NCBI RefSeq assembly: GCF_021531915.1
Contig: NZ_JAFBIV010000012.1
Span: 1 to 64,000, forward strand
Length of the DNA stretch: 64,000 bases
Direction: 5' to 3'
Source of the DNA: Oscillibacter valericigenes
GTDB taxonomy: Bacteria; Bacillota; Clostridia; Oscillospirales; Oscillospiraceae
Under the pieces are notes generated by a model. The model saw only the letters and a list, made by a program, of their open reading frames with translations. It had not been told where the DNA came from and did not search any database. The number at the start of each line of letters is the position of its first letter. Position 1 is the stretch's first letter. This document shows, one piece after another, positions 18,162 to 26,851 of the stretch. A program made the position numbers and the translations under genes.

Positions 18162-18895
18162 GTGCCGGCCTCCTCTCCCTCATCTCCGGAACGGACCACG
18201 GCCCGGGGATCGGCGGCATCTCCGTCGTAGATGACCCGTCCGTCCTGAAGGCGGATGATGCGCTTCGCTTTCCGGGCAATGGAATTGTCATGGGTGATGA
18301 GGACCACGGTGTCCCCTTCGGCGTTGAGCTTCTGCAGAAAGTCCAGCACCTCCCGGCCCGTCCGGGAGTCCAGGGCGCCGGTGGGCTCATCCGCCAGAAT
18401 GACCGAGGGTTTCCCCGCCAGGGCCCGGGCGATGGATACCCGCTGCTGCTGACCGCCGGAGAGCTGGTTGGGCAGATTTTTCTGCTTATCCGCCAGTCCC
18501 ACCCGCTCCAGGGCCTGGACGGCCCGCTGCCGGCGCTCCTCGGCGGAAACGCCCGCATACAGCAGGGGCAGCTCCACATTCTCCCGCACCGTCAGCTTGG
18601 GGATCAGGTTATACTGCTGGAACACAAAGCCCAGCATCTTATTTCGAATCTCTGCCTGCCGGTCGTCCTCCATGGTGGACACATCCACGCCGCCCAGGTG
18701 GTACGTCCCGGAGGTGGGTACGTCCAGGCAGCCGATGATGTTCATGGCAGTGGACTTGCCGGAGCCGGACTGGCCCACGATGGCCACGAACTCGCCCCGG
18801 TCGATGGCAAAGCTGACGCCGTCCAGGGCGTGGACCTCCTCGCTGCCCATGGGGTAGATCTTATACACGTTGTTCAGTTCGATCAGATGGGCCAT
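18158..18895 (-). CDS. ABC transporter ATP-binding protein, MacB/LolD type
   Basis: 245 residues with Walker [11 protein letters not shown]-loop FQQYNLI, signature LSGGQQQR, Walker B VILADEP followed by TGALD, and the switch His in ITHD. It closely resembles the ATPases paired with FtsX/MacB permeases. The start at 18895 is 3 bases after the adaptor stop; the end overlaps the permease start, so all three genes are one operon (adaptor, ATPase, permease). Confidence 0.95.
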   Translation of the reverse strand: MAHLIELNNVYKIYPMGSEEVHALDGVSFAIDRGEFVAIVGQSGSGKSTAMNIIGCLDVPTSGTYHLGGVDVSTMEDDRQAEIRNKMLGFVFQQYNLIPKLTVRENVELPLLYAGVSAEERRQRAVQALERVGLADKQKNLPNQLSGGQQQRVSIARALAGKPSVILADEPTGALDSRTGREVLDFLQKLNAEGDTVVLITHDNSIARKAKRIIRLQDGRVIYDGDAADPRAVVRSGDEGEEAGT

Positions 18896-18898
18896 GGC

Positions 18899-20482
18899 TC
18901 AGCCCTCCGGGACCGGGGCGGCCTGATACGCCACCCGGTCCTCCTCCGTCAGGCCGGAGGTGATCTGGATGTACCGGTCGTCATTGACGCCCAGGGTGAC
19001 GCTCCGCTCCTCCAGCAGGGCGGGGTCCGTGACGGTGCCGTCCTCCCCTACTGCCTCCACCGGGGCCACCAGTACCGTACTGCCCCGCTCCACGGCGGCC
19101 ACGGGCACGGTCAGGGCATGTTCCGCCGTACCGCAGTTGATGGCAGCGGAGACGTTCATGCCGGGCATCAGGCCGCCGTAGTCCCGGACGGCGATGGTGA
19201 CGGGGTAGGTGGTAAAGCCGTCCTTGGTGGTGCCGTTGACGCTGACCCGCTCCACGGTGCCGGTATAGACCTCTCCCGGCAGAGCGGCGGCGGTGACCTC
19301 CACAGTCTGGCCCGCTTTCACCTTGCCGATGTCCAGCTCGTTGACGTTCATCTGCATCTTCAGACAGCTCAGATCATAAATGACGGCCAGGGTGCCACTG
19401 GCGGAGCCGTCCACCTTGTCCCCGGCTTTGAAGTTCTTCTCGATGACCGTTCCGGAGATGGGTGCGGTGATCCGGTAATCCTCCAGGCTGCCGCTGGCGG
19501 AGGAGGCAGACAGCTTGGCGCTCTCCAGGCTCAGCCGGGCACTTTCGATCTGCTCCCGGATGGCGGAGGAATCCACCGTACAGAGCACCTCCCCTTTCTT
19601 GACGGTGCTGCCCATCAGCTTGTCGAAGCCGCTGACGGAGCCGCTGCCCGCAGCGTACACCGTGGCGGAGGCGGGCAGGTTGATGGCGGCGTTGCCGTAG
19701 CTGCTATAACTGCCGATGACGGCGGAGGCGGTGTAGGCATCGGACAGGATCCCGGGGTTCTCCACCTTCACCCGGACACTGCTGCCCTCCTTGCCGTTGC
19801 TGGTGATGGCGGTGCTGTTGGACACTGCCGTGACGGTGCCGTTCACCGGGCCGTCAAAATTGCCCACGAACACCGTGGCCCGCTGGCCTACATAGAAGGC
19901 AGAGGGCTCTACAAAGGGGAACAGGAAGTCGATGGACAGGTCCATGCTGGCGGCGATCTTCGCCAGAGCAGTTCCCGCCGTCACATTGTCGCCGTTGTGG
20001 ACAAAGACCTCCTGGATGGTGCCGCTGATGGGCGCTGTGGGACGCAGGGCCTCCAGGGCCTGGTCATAGGCCAGCCGGGACTGCTCTACAGACAGCTCCG
20101 CCCGGCTGACGGAGGTCTGGGCATCGCTGCTGTCCAGCTCATACAGCAGCGCCCCCATCTCCACCAGGTCATCCTCCTCGAAAGGTGCCGTCAGGATGGC
20201 ACCGGAGACCAGGGTGTTCACCTGGTAGGAGTCGGCGGGCTCTAACGTGGCGGAGCCGGTGACGCTCACCGACAGGTCCCGGCGGGCGGCTTGCTCCACG
20301 GTATAGCCCGTTCCCGCTGCCGCGACGCCCCCCATCAGCCGGGGCAGCACCACCGCCGCCAACAGGACCACAGCCGCAAGTACCGCCGCCAAAACGGCTC
20401 TCTTTTTCCCCTTCTTACTCAGCCGGAATTTCTTGAGCTTCCGGGGATTCTCTTGTTCCATCTGCATCAGTTCTTCCTCCAT
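18899..20482 (-). CDS. Membrane-fusion (HlyD/MacA-like) adaptor subunit
   Basis: 527 residues. A Lys/Arg-rich cytoplasmic start is followed by one TM (about 30-50, AVLAAVLAAVVLLAAVVLP). The external part holds a biotinyl-lipoyl half-motif (SVTGSATLEPADSYQVN), a coiled-coil region (AQTSVSRAELSVEQSRLAYD), a second lipoyl half (ISGTVIEKNFKAGDKV) and beta-barrel domains. It is longer than MacA (about 370), with duplicated lipoyl/barrel segments near residues 155-290. In Gram-positives such adaptors cooperate with MacB-like pumps. The start at ATG 20482 has GGAGGAGAAGG upstream; the longer frame to 20551 has none. Confidence 0.88.
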   Translation of the reverse strand: MEEELMQMEQENPRKLKKFRLSKKGKKRAVLAAVLAAVVLLAAVVLPRLMGGVAAAGTGYTVEQAARRDLSVSVTGSATLEPADSYQVNTLVSGAILTAPFEEDDLVEMGALLYELDSSDAQTSVSRAELSVEQSRLAYDQALEALRPTAPISGTIQEVFVHNGDNVTAGTALAKIAASMDLSIDFLFPFVEPSAFYVGQRATVFVGNFDGPVNGTVTAVSNSTAITSNGKEGSSVRVKVENPGILSDAYTASAVIGSYSSYGNAAINLPASATVYAAGSGSVSGFDKLMGSTVKKGEVLCTVDSSAIREQIESARLSLESAKLSASSASGSLEDYRITAPISGTVIEKNFKAGDKVDGSASGTLAVIYDLSCLKMQMNVNELDIGKVKAGQTVEVTAAALPGEVYTGTVERVSVNGTTKDGFTTYPVTIAVRDYGGLMPGMNVSAAINCGTAEHALTVPVAAVERGSTVLVAPVEAVGEDGTVTDPALLEERSVTLGVNDDRYIQITSGLTEEDRVAYQAAPVPEG

Positions 20483-20560
20483 GGCTTCCTTCTCCTCCTG
20501 TTTCGTCAACTCCCACTCTCTATAACGGAGCAGGACTTTGCAATTCTTCAACTTCTTTTT

Positions 20561-20621
20561 GTACTTTTGTACTAGTGTACTAATGTATGATGATATTAGT
20601 ACAATTATACAGTTTTGTCAA
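20561..20621 (-). promoter_or_regulatory. Promoter and repeated operator of the MacAB-like operon
   Basis: Minus strand: TTGACA (20621-20616), 17-base spacer, TAATAT (20598-20593). The spacer ends in TTGTAC, and the -10 region starts an inverted repeat TTGTACTAAT ... ATTAGTACAC with 10-base spacing. AGTACA recurs three times in a row just downstream. The pattern suggests a dedicated repressor, but no regulator gene lies in the operon. Confidence 0.7.
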
Positions 20622-20640
20622 GTACAATTTTTATATATGA

Positions 20641-20675
20641 AAAGAGAGACGGCAAACGCCGTCTCTCTTTTTGTC
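20641..20675. terminator. Terminator of the exonuclease/endonuclease operon
   Basis: AAAAGAGAGACGGC, AAAC, GCCGTCTCTCTTTTT stem. It follows the exonuclease stop on the minus strand and lies just upstream of the MacAB promoter. Confidence 0.85.
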
Positions 20676-20684
20676 TTCTATGCA

Positions 20685-21365
20685 TTATGTCAACTCATAC
20701 AGCGGCACCGTCCGCTGATAGGACTGTGGCCGGTAAGTCACGGAGGAAATTTTCTGCCCCGACATCCCGTACTTGGGATGGGTGCCGAACAGATCCAGAT
20801 ACCGCTCCAGGTCATCCCGCTCCGCAGCCATGGCCTCCAGCAGTGCCACGGTGGCCCGGGCGTCGTCCACGGCCCGGTGGCTGTTGACCACCCGGTCCCC
20901 CAGGCCGTAGGCCTTGATGGCGTTGCAGAGCTTGTGGGGGTAGTCCCGCCGGTCCCGGTACACCGTCAGAGCATCCAGGAACCTGGGCGCCCGCAGCACC
21001 TCCACCCGGCCGTAGGGCCGCAGGAACCAGTACAGGAAATTCAGGTCAAACTGGGCGTTGTAGGCCACCAGCAAGGGCCGCTCCGCCCCCTCCAGCAGGC
21101 GGCAGAAGGCCTCTGCCGCCTCTTTCTGGTCCACGCCCTCCAACAGAAGCTGCGCATCGGTGATACCCGTCAGCTCCGTGATGAAGGGTGGTATGGTCTG
21201 ACCCTCCGGGAGCCGGATGAACAGGTCCATGCAGTCCGTCTCCACGCCCTTTTCCAGAGAGACGGCTCCCAACTCGATGATGCGGTCCTTTCCAAATTCG
21301 ATGCCTGTGGTCTCGGTGTCGAAGACCACTACCCGGTCAAAGTTGTTCCAAATTGCTTCCATCAT
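20685..21365 (-). CDS. DnaQ/PolC-like 3'-5' exonuclease
   Basis: 226 residues with the DEDDh exonuclease motifs: VVVFDTETTG (ExoI, D and E), LLVAYNAQFDLNFL (ExoII) and HRAVDDARAT (ExoIII, catalytic His and Asp). It is stand-alone, without polymerase or helicase domains, so it is more likely a repair or RNA-processing nuclease than the replicative proofreader. The ATG at 21365 overlaps the preceding nuclease stop by four bases and has GGAGGAG upstream. The C-terminal ~40 residues (YRPQSYQRTVPLYELT) are unassigned. Confidence 0.9.
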   Translation of the reverse strand: MMEAIWNNFDRVVVFDTETTGIEFGKDRIIELGAVSLEKGVETDCMDLFIRLPEGQTIPPFITELTGITDAQLLLEGVDQKEAAEAFCRLLEGAERPLLVAYNAQFDLNFLYWFLRPYGRVEVLRAPRFLDALTVYRDRRDYPHKLCNAIKAYGLGDRVVNSHRAVDDARATVALLEAMAAERDDLERYLDLFGTHPKYGMSGQKISSVTYRPQSYQRTVPLYELT

Positions 21366-22258
21366 GGTATGTTCTCCTCCGCAAGGCAGCTCTCCCCGGT
21401 GGCGTAGTCGATCTCCACCCCGGGCTGCACGTTGTAGCAGTACACGTTGAAGCAGACGCCGGCGCCGCCGTCCTCCACGGACCAGGCCTCCAGCTGCACT
21501 CCACGGGCCACCAGTTCCATTCCACGGAACACAGGGGTCACTCGGTAGAGGACGTGGTTGCCGGTCTCCCGCACGTAGTCCGCCACCCGGTTCTCAAAGG
21601 GCAGCATCCCCTCCACATTCAGATAGCGGGTGCCGGTAATCAAGTTCCGCTCATTGGCGTTCTCCCCGGCCAGCTGGTAGCCGATCAGGTGGCAGCGATT
21701 GTAGAGGTATTTGCCGTCCACCAGACCGTCATAGCGCACGGTGTGCCAGCCGCTGGGCTTCACCATGCCAATGGCCCCCCGCTCCTCCGTGGGCATCAGG
21801 TCCTGCCCAATGCAGGCCTTCGCCGTGCCGCAGCGGCCCAGCAGGTCCAGGGGCGCATAGGTCTCGTAAGACTCCGTCCCGGCTTTCTGTTCCTCTGTAA
21901 AAGCGGGCTGGCCGCCATACAGCTCCACATACGGGCTGCCGTCATAGTCCGGAAGCGTGTCCAGGGTTATGACATTCTGCTCCTCCTGATGTTCCTCCTG
22001 AACGGACAACTGCTCCCGCAGCTCCGGCGGCATCTTTGCCATCAGGTCCGCCAGCCAATCGGACAGGCGGGACCGGACTTCCGTCAGCTTCTCCGCCGCC
22101 AGGTCTCCGGCCACCTCCGTCCGTTCCGTCAGGACTGCGGGCACCGGCAGCTCACAATACCGCCAGAGGATTGCTCCGCCAATACACAGTACCAGCAGCA
22201 GCGCCAGAATACCTCCTCCGCGGGAGTGTTTCTTTCGTTTTGTTCTTCGTTTTGCCAT
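21362..22258 (-). CDS. Membrane-anchored DNA/RNA non-specific endonuclease (EndA-like)
   Basis: 298 residues. A very basic start (MAKRRTKRKKHSRGGG) and one TM helix (GILALLLVLCIGGAILW) anchor the enzyme outward. The nuclease core has the beta-beta-alpha motif NRCHLIGYQLAGENANERN followed by LITGTRYLN; the His in NRCH is the expected catalytic base and the Asn in NERN the Mg ligand. Similar proteins are EndA of pneumococcus and streptodornases, which degrade extracellular or incoming DNA. The start is uncertain: ATG 22258 gives a normal anchor, but its ribosome site is weak, and in-frame ATGs exist upstream to 22381. Confidence 0.87.
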   Translation of the reverse strand: MAKRRTKRKKHSRGGGILALLLVLCIGGAILWRYCELPVPAVLTERTEVAGDLAAEKLTEVRSRLSDWLADLMAKMPPELREQLSVQEEHQEEQNVITLDTLPDYDGSPYVELYGGQPAFTEEQKAGTESYETYAPLDLLGRCGTAKACIGQDLMPTEERGAIGMVKPSGWHTVRYDGLVDGKYLYNRCHLIGYQLAGENANERNLITGTRYLNVEGMLPFENRVADYVRETGNHVLYRVTPVFRGMELVARGVQLEAWSVEDGGAGVCFNVYCYNVQPGVEIDYATGESCLAEENIP

Positions 22259-22401
22259 GGGTCCCGTTCTTGCGCTCCTTTGTTTCATCCGCTCGGTCGT
22301 CTCCGACATTCTAGCAAATTCCGACGTTTTTTTCAACGGCTGCATGAAAAGCCTCCAACCGGGCAAACTGTTGCACAACAATGTGCAACAGGAGGAATCC
22401 C

Positions 22402-23217
22402 ATGAATATTTTTTCCCGCCGCTTCCGCGCTTTCGTCATGCTGCTGGCCCCCTGCCTGTTCCTGGCGGGGATGCTGTATCTCCAGGGGCAGACCACACAG
22501 CCCGCCTCCGCCCCCGCCGCTATTCCTGCCTCCACCACAGACTGGGGTCTGTCCTTCCAGACAGAAGGCGCCGTCCCCATCGGCAGCGCCACGGCGGAGG
22601 ACCTGGCGAAATACGATGCCTACTACCTGGGAGACACATCCCAAAAAGTCATCTACCTGACCTTCGACTGCGGCTATGAAAACGGCTATACGGAGCAAAT
22701 TCTGGACGCGCTGAAAAAGCACAACGCCCCCGCCGCCTTCTTTGTGGTGGGCAACATGATTGAGACCGCCCCGGACATTATCCGCCGCATGGCCGCCGAG
22801 GGCCATATCGTGGGCAACCACACCTACCACCACCCCAATATGTCCGCCATCTCTGACCAGGCAGCCTTCCAGAAGGAGCTGGACAGTCTGGCAGCCCTGT
22901 ACAAGGAGGCCGTAGGTCAGGACCTGCCCATGTACTACCGCCCGCCCCAGGGGAAGTACAGCACGGAGAACCTGAAGCAGGCCCAGGCTCTGGGCTACAA
23001 AACGATTTTTTGGAGTCTGGCCTATGTGGACTGGTATGTGGACAAGCAGCCCACGGCGGAACAGGCTTACGCCAAGCTGCTGCCCCGCATCCACGACGGC
23101 GCCATCGTGCTGCTGCACTCCACCTCCAGGACCAACGCGGAGATTCTGGATGATCTGCTGACAAAGTGGGAGGACATGGGCTACACCTTCGCCTCTTTGG
23201 ACCAGCTGCCCTGCTGA
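22402..23217 (+). CDS. pdaA: Polysaccharide deacetylase, PdaA-like (delta-lactam de-N-acetylase)
   Basis: 271 residues. It carries an N-terminal signal/anchor (AFVMLLAPCLFLAGMLYLQ) and then a NodB domain: VIYLTFDCGYENGYT (motif 1; Asp base, with Cys where the second Asp of other families stands, like the DNG of B. subtilis PdaA), GNHTYHHP (metal His pair), YRPPQGKYS, FWSLAYVDWYVD and the GAIVLLHSTSR ending. The overall block order matches PdaA, which removes N-acetyl from muramic acid during muramic delta-lactam formation in spore cortex. ATG 22402 follows AGGAGG. It is divergent from the endonuclease gene. Confidence 0.92.
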   Translation: MNIFSRRFRAFVMLLAPCLFLAGMLYLQGQTTQPASAPAAIPASTTDWGLSFQTEGAVPIGSATAEDLAKYDAYYLGDTSQKVIYLTFDCGYENGYTEQILDALKKHNAPAAFFVVGNMIETAPDIIRRMAAEGHIVGNHTYHHPNMSAISDQAAFQKELDSLAALYKEAVGQDLPMYYRPPQGKYSTENLKQAQALGYKTIFWSLAYVDWYVDKQPTAEQAYAKLLPRIHDGAIVLLHSTSRTNAEILDDLLTKWEDMGYTFASLDQLPC

Positions 23218-23302
23218 CGGGCTGTTTGTCATTTTCCTGTAACCCTTTTTCTCTGTCTTTCGTCTATACTGTAATGAAAGAATGTGAAAAAGGAGTACTC
23301 CC

Positions 23303-24043
23303 ATGACAGCAGAACTTCGGACCCGCACCTCCTCCGGCTTCCTCAGCGCCTCGGCGCTGCGGGTATTGGCCATGACCTGCATGCTGCTGGACCACATGTG
23401 GGCCACCGTGGTCCCCGGCAACTTCTGGATGACCTGTGTGGGCCGTCTGACCTTCCCCCTCTACGCCTTCCAGCTGGCGGAGGGCTTTTTCCACACGGCG
23501 GACCGCCGCCGCTACGCCCTGCGGCTGCTGGGTCTGGCTTTTGTATCGGAGGTGCCCTTTGACCTGGTGCAGTTCAGTACCCCCTTCTTCCCCTTCCATC
23601 AGAACACGGTGTTCACCCTGCTGCTGGGGCTTTGGGCCATCTCCGGTCTGGACCGGGCCCGGCGTGAGCGGACGCCCCGTCGGATCGTCCTGGGTCTCCT
23701 GACCTTGGCAGCCGCCTGCCTGCTGGGAGGCATCGGCTTCGTGGACTACGGCGTCATGGGCGTGCTGACGGTGGTATTGTTCTATCTGCTCCGGAACTTC
23801 CCCCTGGCCCGTCTGGCTCAACTGGCGGCCATGGTGCTGCTGAACATCGTGTTTTTCAAAGGCCAGACCATCCCGCTGCTGGGCTTTGACTTCCCCATCC
23901 AGGGCTTTGCGGTACTGGCCCTGGTACCTATCTGGCTGTACAGCGGCAAAAAGGGCTTCGGAGGAAAAGGCTTTCAGTGGGCCGCTTACCTCTTCTATCC
24001 CATCCATCTGCTGGTGCTGTATCTGCTGTATACGCTGCGGTAA
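23303..24043 (+). CDS. TraX family membrane protein
   Basis: 246 residues, strongly hydrophobic, with about 7-8 TM segments. The family pattern is clear: ALRVLAMTCMLLDHMWATV (TM1 with the conserved DH), VGRLTFPLYAFQLAEGFFHT, and a C-terminal WAAYLFYPIHLLVLYLLY. TraX proteins acetylate conjugative pilin on plasmids, but chromosomal Firmicutes homologues are acyltransferase-3-like proteins of unknown role. No conjugation genes are near, so an envelope acyl-transfer function is more likely. The ATG at 23303 has AAAAGGAG upstream; TATACT near 23265 may be its -10. Confidence 0.88.
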   Translation: MTAELRTRTSSGFLSASALRVLAMTCMLLDHMWATVVPGNFWMTCVGRLTFPLYAFQLAEGFFHTADRRRYALRLLGLAFVSEVPFDLVQFSTPFFPFHQNTVFTLLLGLWAISGLDRARRERTPRRIVLGLLTLAAACLLGGIGFVDYGVMGVLTVVLFYLLRNFPLARLAQLAAMVLLNIVFFKGQTIPLLGFDFPIQGFAVLALVPIWLYSGKKGFGGKGFQWAAYLFYPIHLLVLYLLYTLR

Positions 24044-24045
24044 AC

Positions 24046-24081
24046 AAAACTGCCCCGCTTTCCAAAGCGGGGCAGTTTTTC
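24046..24081. terminator. Bidirectional terminator between traX-like and xanthine dehydrogenase genes
   Basis: AAAACTGCCCCGCTTT and AAAGCGGGGCAGTTTTT form a 16-bp stem with T-runs on both strands. Confidence 0.93.
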
Positions 24082-24092
24082 TGCGTATGGAC

Positions 24093-26396
24093 TTATTTCT
24101 GCGCCAGCAGGATCTTCTCCGGGGTGATGGGCAGTTCCCGGTGCCACACGCCGGTGGCCCGGAACACCGCGTGGGCGATGGCGGGAGAGGGTGTGTTGAT
24201 GACGATCTCGCCCACGCTCTTGGCGCCAAAGGGGCCGGTGGGCTCATAGCTGCTCTCGAACTCCACCCGCAGCCGTCCCATGTCCAGACGGGTGGGAATT
24301 TTATACTGCATGAGGGAATTCTCCAGGATGGCGCCCCGGTCGTTGTAGGTCACATCCTCGTAGAGGGCCATGCCGATGCCCTGCACCAGGCCGCCCTCCG
24401 TCTGGACCCGGACCAGGTTGGGGTTGATGGGGGTGCCGCAGTCCACCACGGCCACATAGTCCAGCACCTCCACAGCGCCGGTCTCCCGGTCCAGCTCGAT
24501 CTCCACCATGCCCGCCATATAGGGCGGCGGGGACACGGGGCTGGTGTGGGAAACGGTGGCCCGGGCGGCCAGGTCATTGCCGCACTGGGCCTTCCAGCCG
24601 ATGTCGGCGGCGGTCACGGCGGCGGAGCCATCCAGCTTCCGGACGCCGCCCTCCGCGAATTCCACGTCGGAAATATCGCAATTCAGCATTCCGGCGGCGA
24701 TCTCGCACATGCGGGCCTTCAGCTTTTCACAGGCCAGCTCCACGGCCTTGCCGGTGATGTAGGTGGTGGAGGAAGCATAGGAACCGGAGTCATAAGGCGA
24801 GGTGTCCGTGTCCACGGGAGCCACGGAGACCGCGTCAACATCGCAGTCCATGCTCTCGGCCACCATCTGGGCCAGAATCGTGTCGCAGCCGGTGCCCATG
24901 TCGGCGGCGCCGATGGACAGCAGATAGGTGCCGTCGTCCCCCAGGGTCACGGTGGCGGAGCCGGTGTCGATGTTGGGGATGCAGCTGCCCTGCATGGCCA
25001 TAGCCACGCCGGCGGCGCGGACCTTGCCGTTGCCCATATCCCGGACGGGGAATTTCTCCTCCCAGTTGAAGAGTTCCGCACAGCGAGCCATACAGCGGTC
25101 CAGGGCGCAGGCGTTGGCCACCTGGTCGTAATAGGCGGGCATCACCATGCCCTGGCGGACCATGTTCTGCTCCCGCAGGCGGACAGGGTCCATGCCCAGG
25201 ATATCCGCCAGTTCGTTGACGGCGGACTCCACAGCGAAAATGCCCTGGGTGGCGCCGTAGCCCCGGTAGGCACCGGCGGCCTGCATATTGGTGTACACCA
25301 CGTCATAGGTGAAACGGTGGGCCTCCAGGTTTTTCGTGTACATGGGGATGGTCTTCTCGGCCGTGAGGCCCACGGTGGTGGGGCCGTGGTCGCCGTAGGC
25401 GCCGGTGTTGGACAGGGTATACACGTCCAGGGCCCGGATGGTGCCGTCATTGTCAGCGCCCAGCCGCACATGGACCTCCATCTCATGGCGGGGGCTGCCG
25501 GCGGTCTGGCACTCCCGGCGGCTGTATACCAGCCGGGCAGCCTTGCCGGTCTTCCAGGTGACGAAGGCAGGGTACACCTCCGCCACGGCGGTCTGCTTGG
25601 CGCCGAAGCCGCCGCCCACCCGGGTCTTTTCCACCCGGATCTTGCTCTTGGGAATGTCCAGCGCCCGGGCCAGGATGCGGCGCAGATGGAAGATGATCTG
25701 GGTGGAGGACACCACATGGAGCCGCCCGAAGGTGTCCAGCTCCGTGTAGGTGCGGAAGGTCTCCATCATGGCCTGCTGGCAGGCCTTGGTGTGGTACACA
25801 TGGTCGATGACCCGGTCGCAGTCCGCAAGGACCGCCTCCACGTCACCCCGGGACTCGCCGCCTGCGGCGCAGAGGTTTCGCCGGTTGTCGGCGCCCACGG
25901 GAAGGGGCGCCACCCAGTTGTCCTCGGGGTGCACCAGGACTTGGCCGTCCTTGGCGGCGCGGAAGTCCAGCACCGGCTCCAGCACCTGGTATTTGACCTT
26001 AATAAGCTTCAGTGCTCGGTCCACGCAGGCTTCGTCCGCGCCGGCCACGATAGCCACCGGGTCTCCCACATAGCGGACCCGCCGGTCCAGGATCAGCCGG
26101 TCATAGGGAGATGGCTCCGGGTAGGTCTGGCCCGCATTGGTGAAACGGTTGTTGGGCACATCCTTGTATGTAAAAATGCACTCGATGCCCGGCACCTTCA
26201 TGGCCACATCGGTGCGAATATATTCAATGAGGGCATGGGCGTGGGGGCTGCGCAGCAGCTTCACCACCAGGCAGTCCCGGGGCGTCACATCCTCCACGTA
26301 GGCGGGCTTGCCCAGCAGCAGCTGCATGGCGTCCTTCTTGCGGACGGGTGTATTCACCGTATGAAAAGTTTTCTGTTCCACGTCGTCTCTCCTCAT
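24093..26396 (-). CDS. xdhA: Xanthine dehydrogenase family, molybdopterin-binding subunit
   Basis: 767 residues. This large catalytic subunit binds the Mo-molybdopterin cofactor and hydroxylates purines or related N-heterocycles. Signatures are GKPAYVEDV at the start, VGGGFGAKQ (cofactor loop), GAYRGYGATQG, and the active-site PFGAKSVGEIV (Glu of GVGE type) near the end. It is third in the operon after the FAD and 2Fe-2S subunits. The ATG at 26396 overlaps the 2Fe-2S stop (ATGA) but has no ribosome site; GTG 26381, with AGGAGA 6 bases before it, may be the true start (762 residues). Xanthine versus another substrate cannot be fixed by eye. Confidence 0.93.
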   Translation of the reverse strand: MRRDDVEQKTFHTVNTPVRKKDAMQLLLGKPAYVEDVTPRDCLVVKLLRSPHAHALIEYIRTDVAMKVPGIECIFTYKDVPNNRFTNAGQTYPEPSPYDRLILDRRVRYVGDPVAIVAGADEACVDRALKLIKVKYQVLEPVLDFRAAKDGQVLVHPEDNWVAPLPVGADNRRNLCAAGGESRGDVEAVLADCDRVIDHVYHTKACQQAMMETFRTYTELDTFGRLHVVSSTQIIFHLRRILARALDIPKSKIRVEKTRVGGGFGAKQTAVAEVYPAFVTWKTGKAARLVYSRRECQTAGSPRHEMEVHVRLGADNDGTIRALDVYTLSNTGAYGDHGPTTVGLTAEKTIPMYTKNLEAHRFTYDVVYTNMQAAGAYRGYGATQGIFAVESAVNELADILGMDPVRLREQNMVRQGMVMPAYYDQVANACALDRCMARCAELFNWEEKFPVRDMGNGKVRAAGVAMAMQGSCIPNIDTGSATVTLGDDGTYLLSIGAADMGTGCDTILAQMVAESMDCDVDAVSVAPVDTDTSPYDSGSYASSTTYITGKAVELACEKLKARMCEIAAGMLNCDISDVEFAEGGVRKLDGSAAVTAADIGWKAQCGNDLAARATVSHTSPVSPPPYMAGMVEIELDRETGAVEVLDYVAVVDCGTPINPNLVRVQTEGGLVQGIGMALYEDVTYNDRGAILENSLMQYKIPTRLDMGRLRVEFESSYEPTGPFGAKSVGEIVINTPSPAIAHAVFRATGVWHRELPITPEKILLAQK

Positions 26397-26848
26397 TTCT
26401 TACGGCTGTCCAGATAGGCCCGGATGCCCCGCAGCTGCCCCTCGTAGCCGGAGCAGCGGCACAGGTTTCCCGCCAGAAAGGCCCGGATGTCATCGTCGGT
26501 GGGGTCGGGATTCTCCCGCAGCAAAGCGATGGTGTTCATGACGAAGCCGGGGTTGCAGAAGCCGCACTGCTCGGCACCCTGGTCAGCGATAAAGGTGACG
26601 AAATCCGCCGCCTCCGCCTGCAGGCCCTCCAGGGTCTGGACGGTGTGGCCGTCCGCCCGGGCCGCCAGGGTGGAGCAGGACAGCACCGGCTTTCCGTCCA
26701 TCAGCACGGTGCACAGGCCGCAGTTGGCGGTCTCACAGCCCCGCTTGACGCTGACGCAGCCCTGCTGGCGCACAAAGTCCAGCAGCAGGGTATCGGGCCG
26801 CACATCGGCGCAGACCACTTTCCCATTGAGTGTCAATCTGATTTCCAT
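26393..26848 (-). CDS. xdhC: Xanthine dehydrogenase family, [2Fe-2S] subunit
   Basis: 151 residues with two 2Fe-2S clusters. The plant-ferredoxin-like half has the GCETANCGLCTVLMDGKPVLSC Cys pattern. The four-helix half has CGFCNPGFVMN and LAGNLCRCSGYEG. It passes electrons from the Mo centre to the FAD subunit. Full length for the family. ATG 26848 follows AGGAGG and lies 3 bases after the FAD-subunit stop. Confidence 0.95.
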   Translation of the reverse strand: MEIRLTLNGKVVCADVRPDTLLLDFVRQQGCVSVKRGCETANCGLCTVLMDGKPVLSCSTLAARADGHTVQTLEGLQAEAADFVTFIADQGAEQCGFCNPGFVMNTIALLRENPDPTDDDIRAFLAGNLCRCSGYEGQLRGIRAYLDSRKK

Positions 26849-26851
26849 GGC

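Noticed and set aside
18149-20245. Long plus-strand open frame opposite the ABC operon
   Set aside because: Shadow of the ATPase and adaptor genes; no start signal and no recognisable domain.
23303-24043. Conjugative element because of the TraX-like protein
   Set aside because: No relaxase, VirB4, coupling protein or attachment sites are nearby; TraX-like proteins are common chromosomal genes in Clostridia.
23886-26417. Very long plus-strand open frame (over 800 codons)
   Set aside because: It is the antisense of the three xanthine dehydrogenase genes; His/Gly/Val-rich composition is typical of the reverse of GC-rich codons, and there is no ribosome site.
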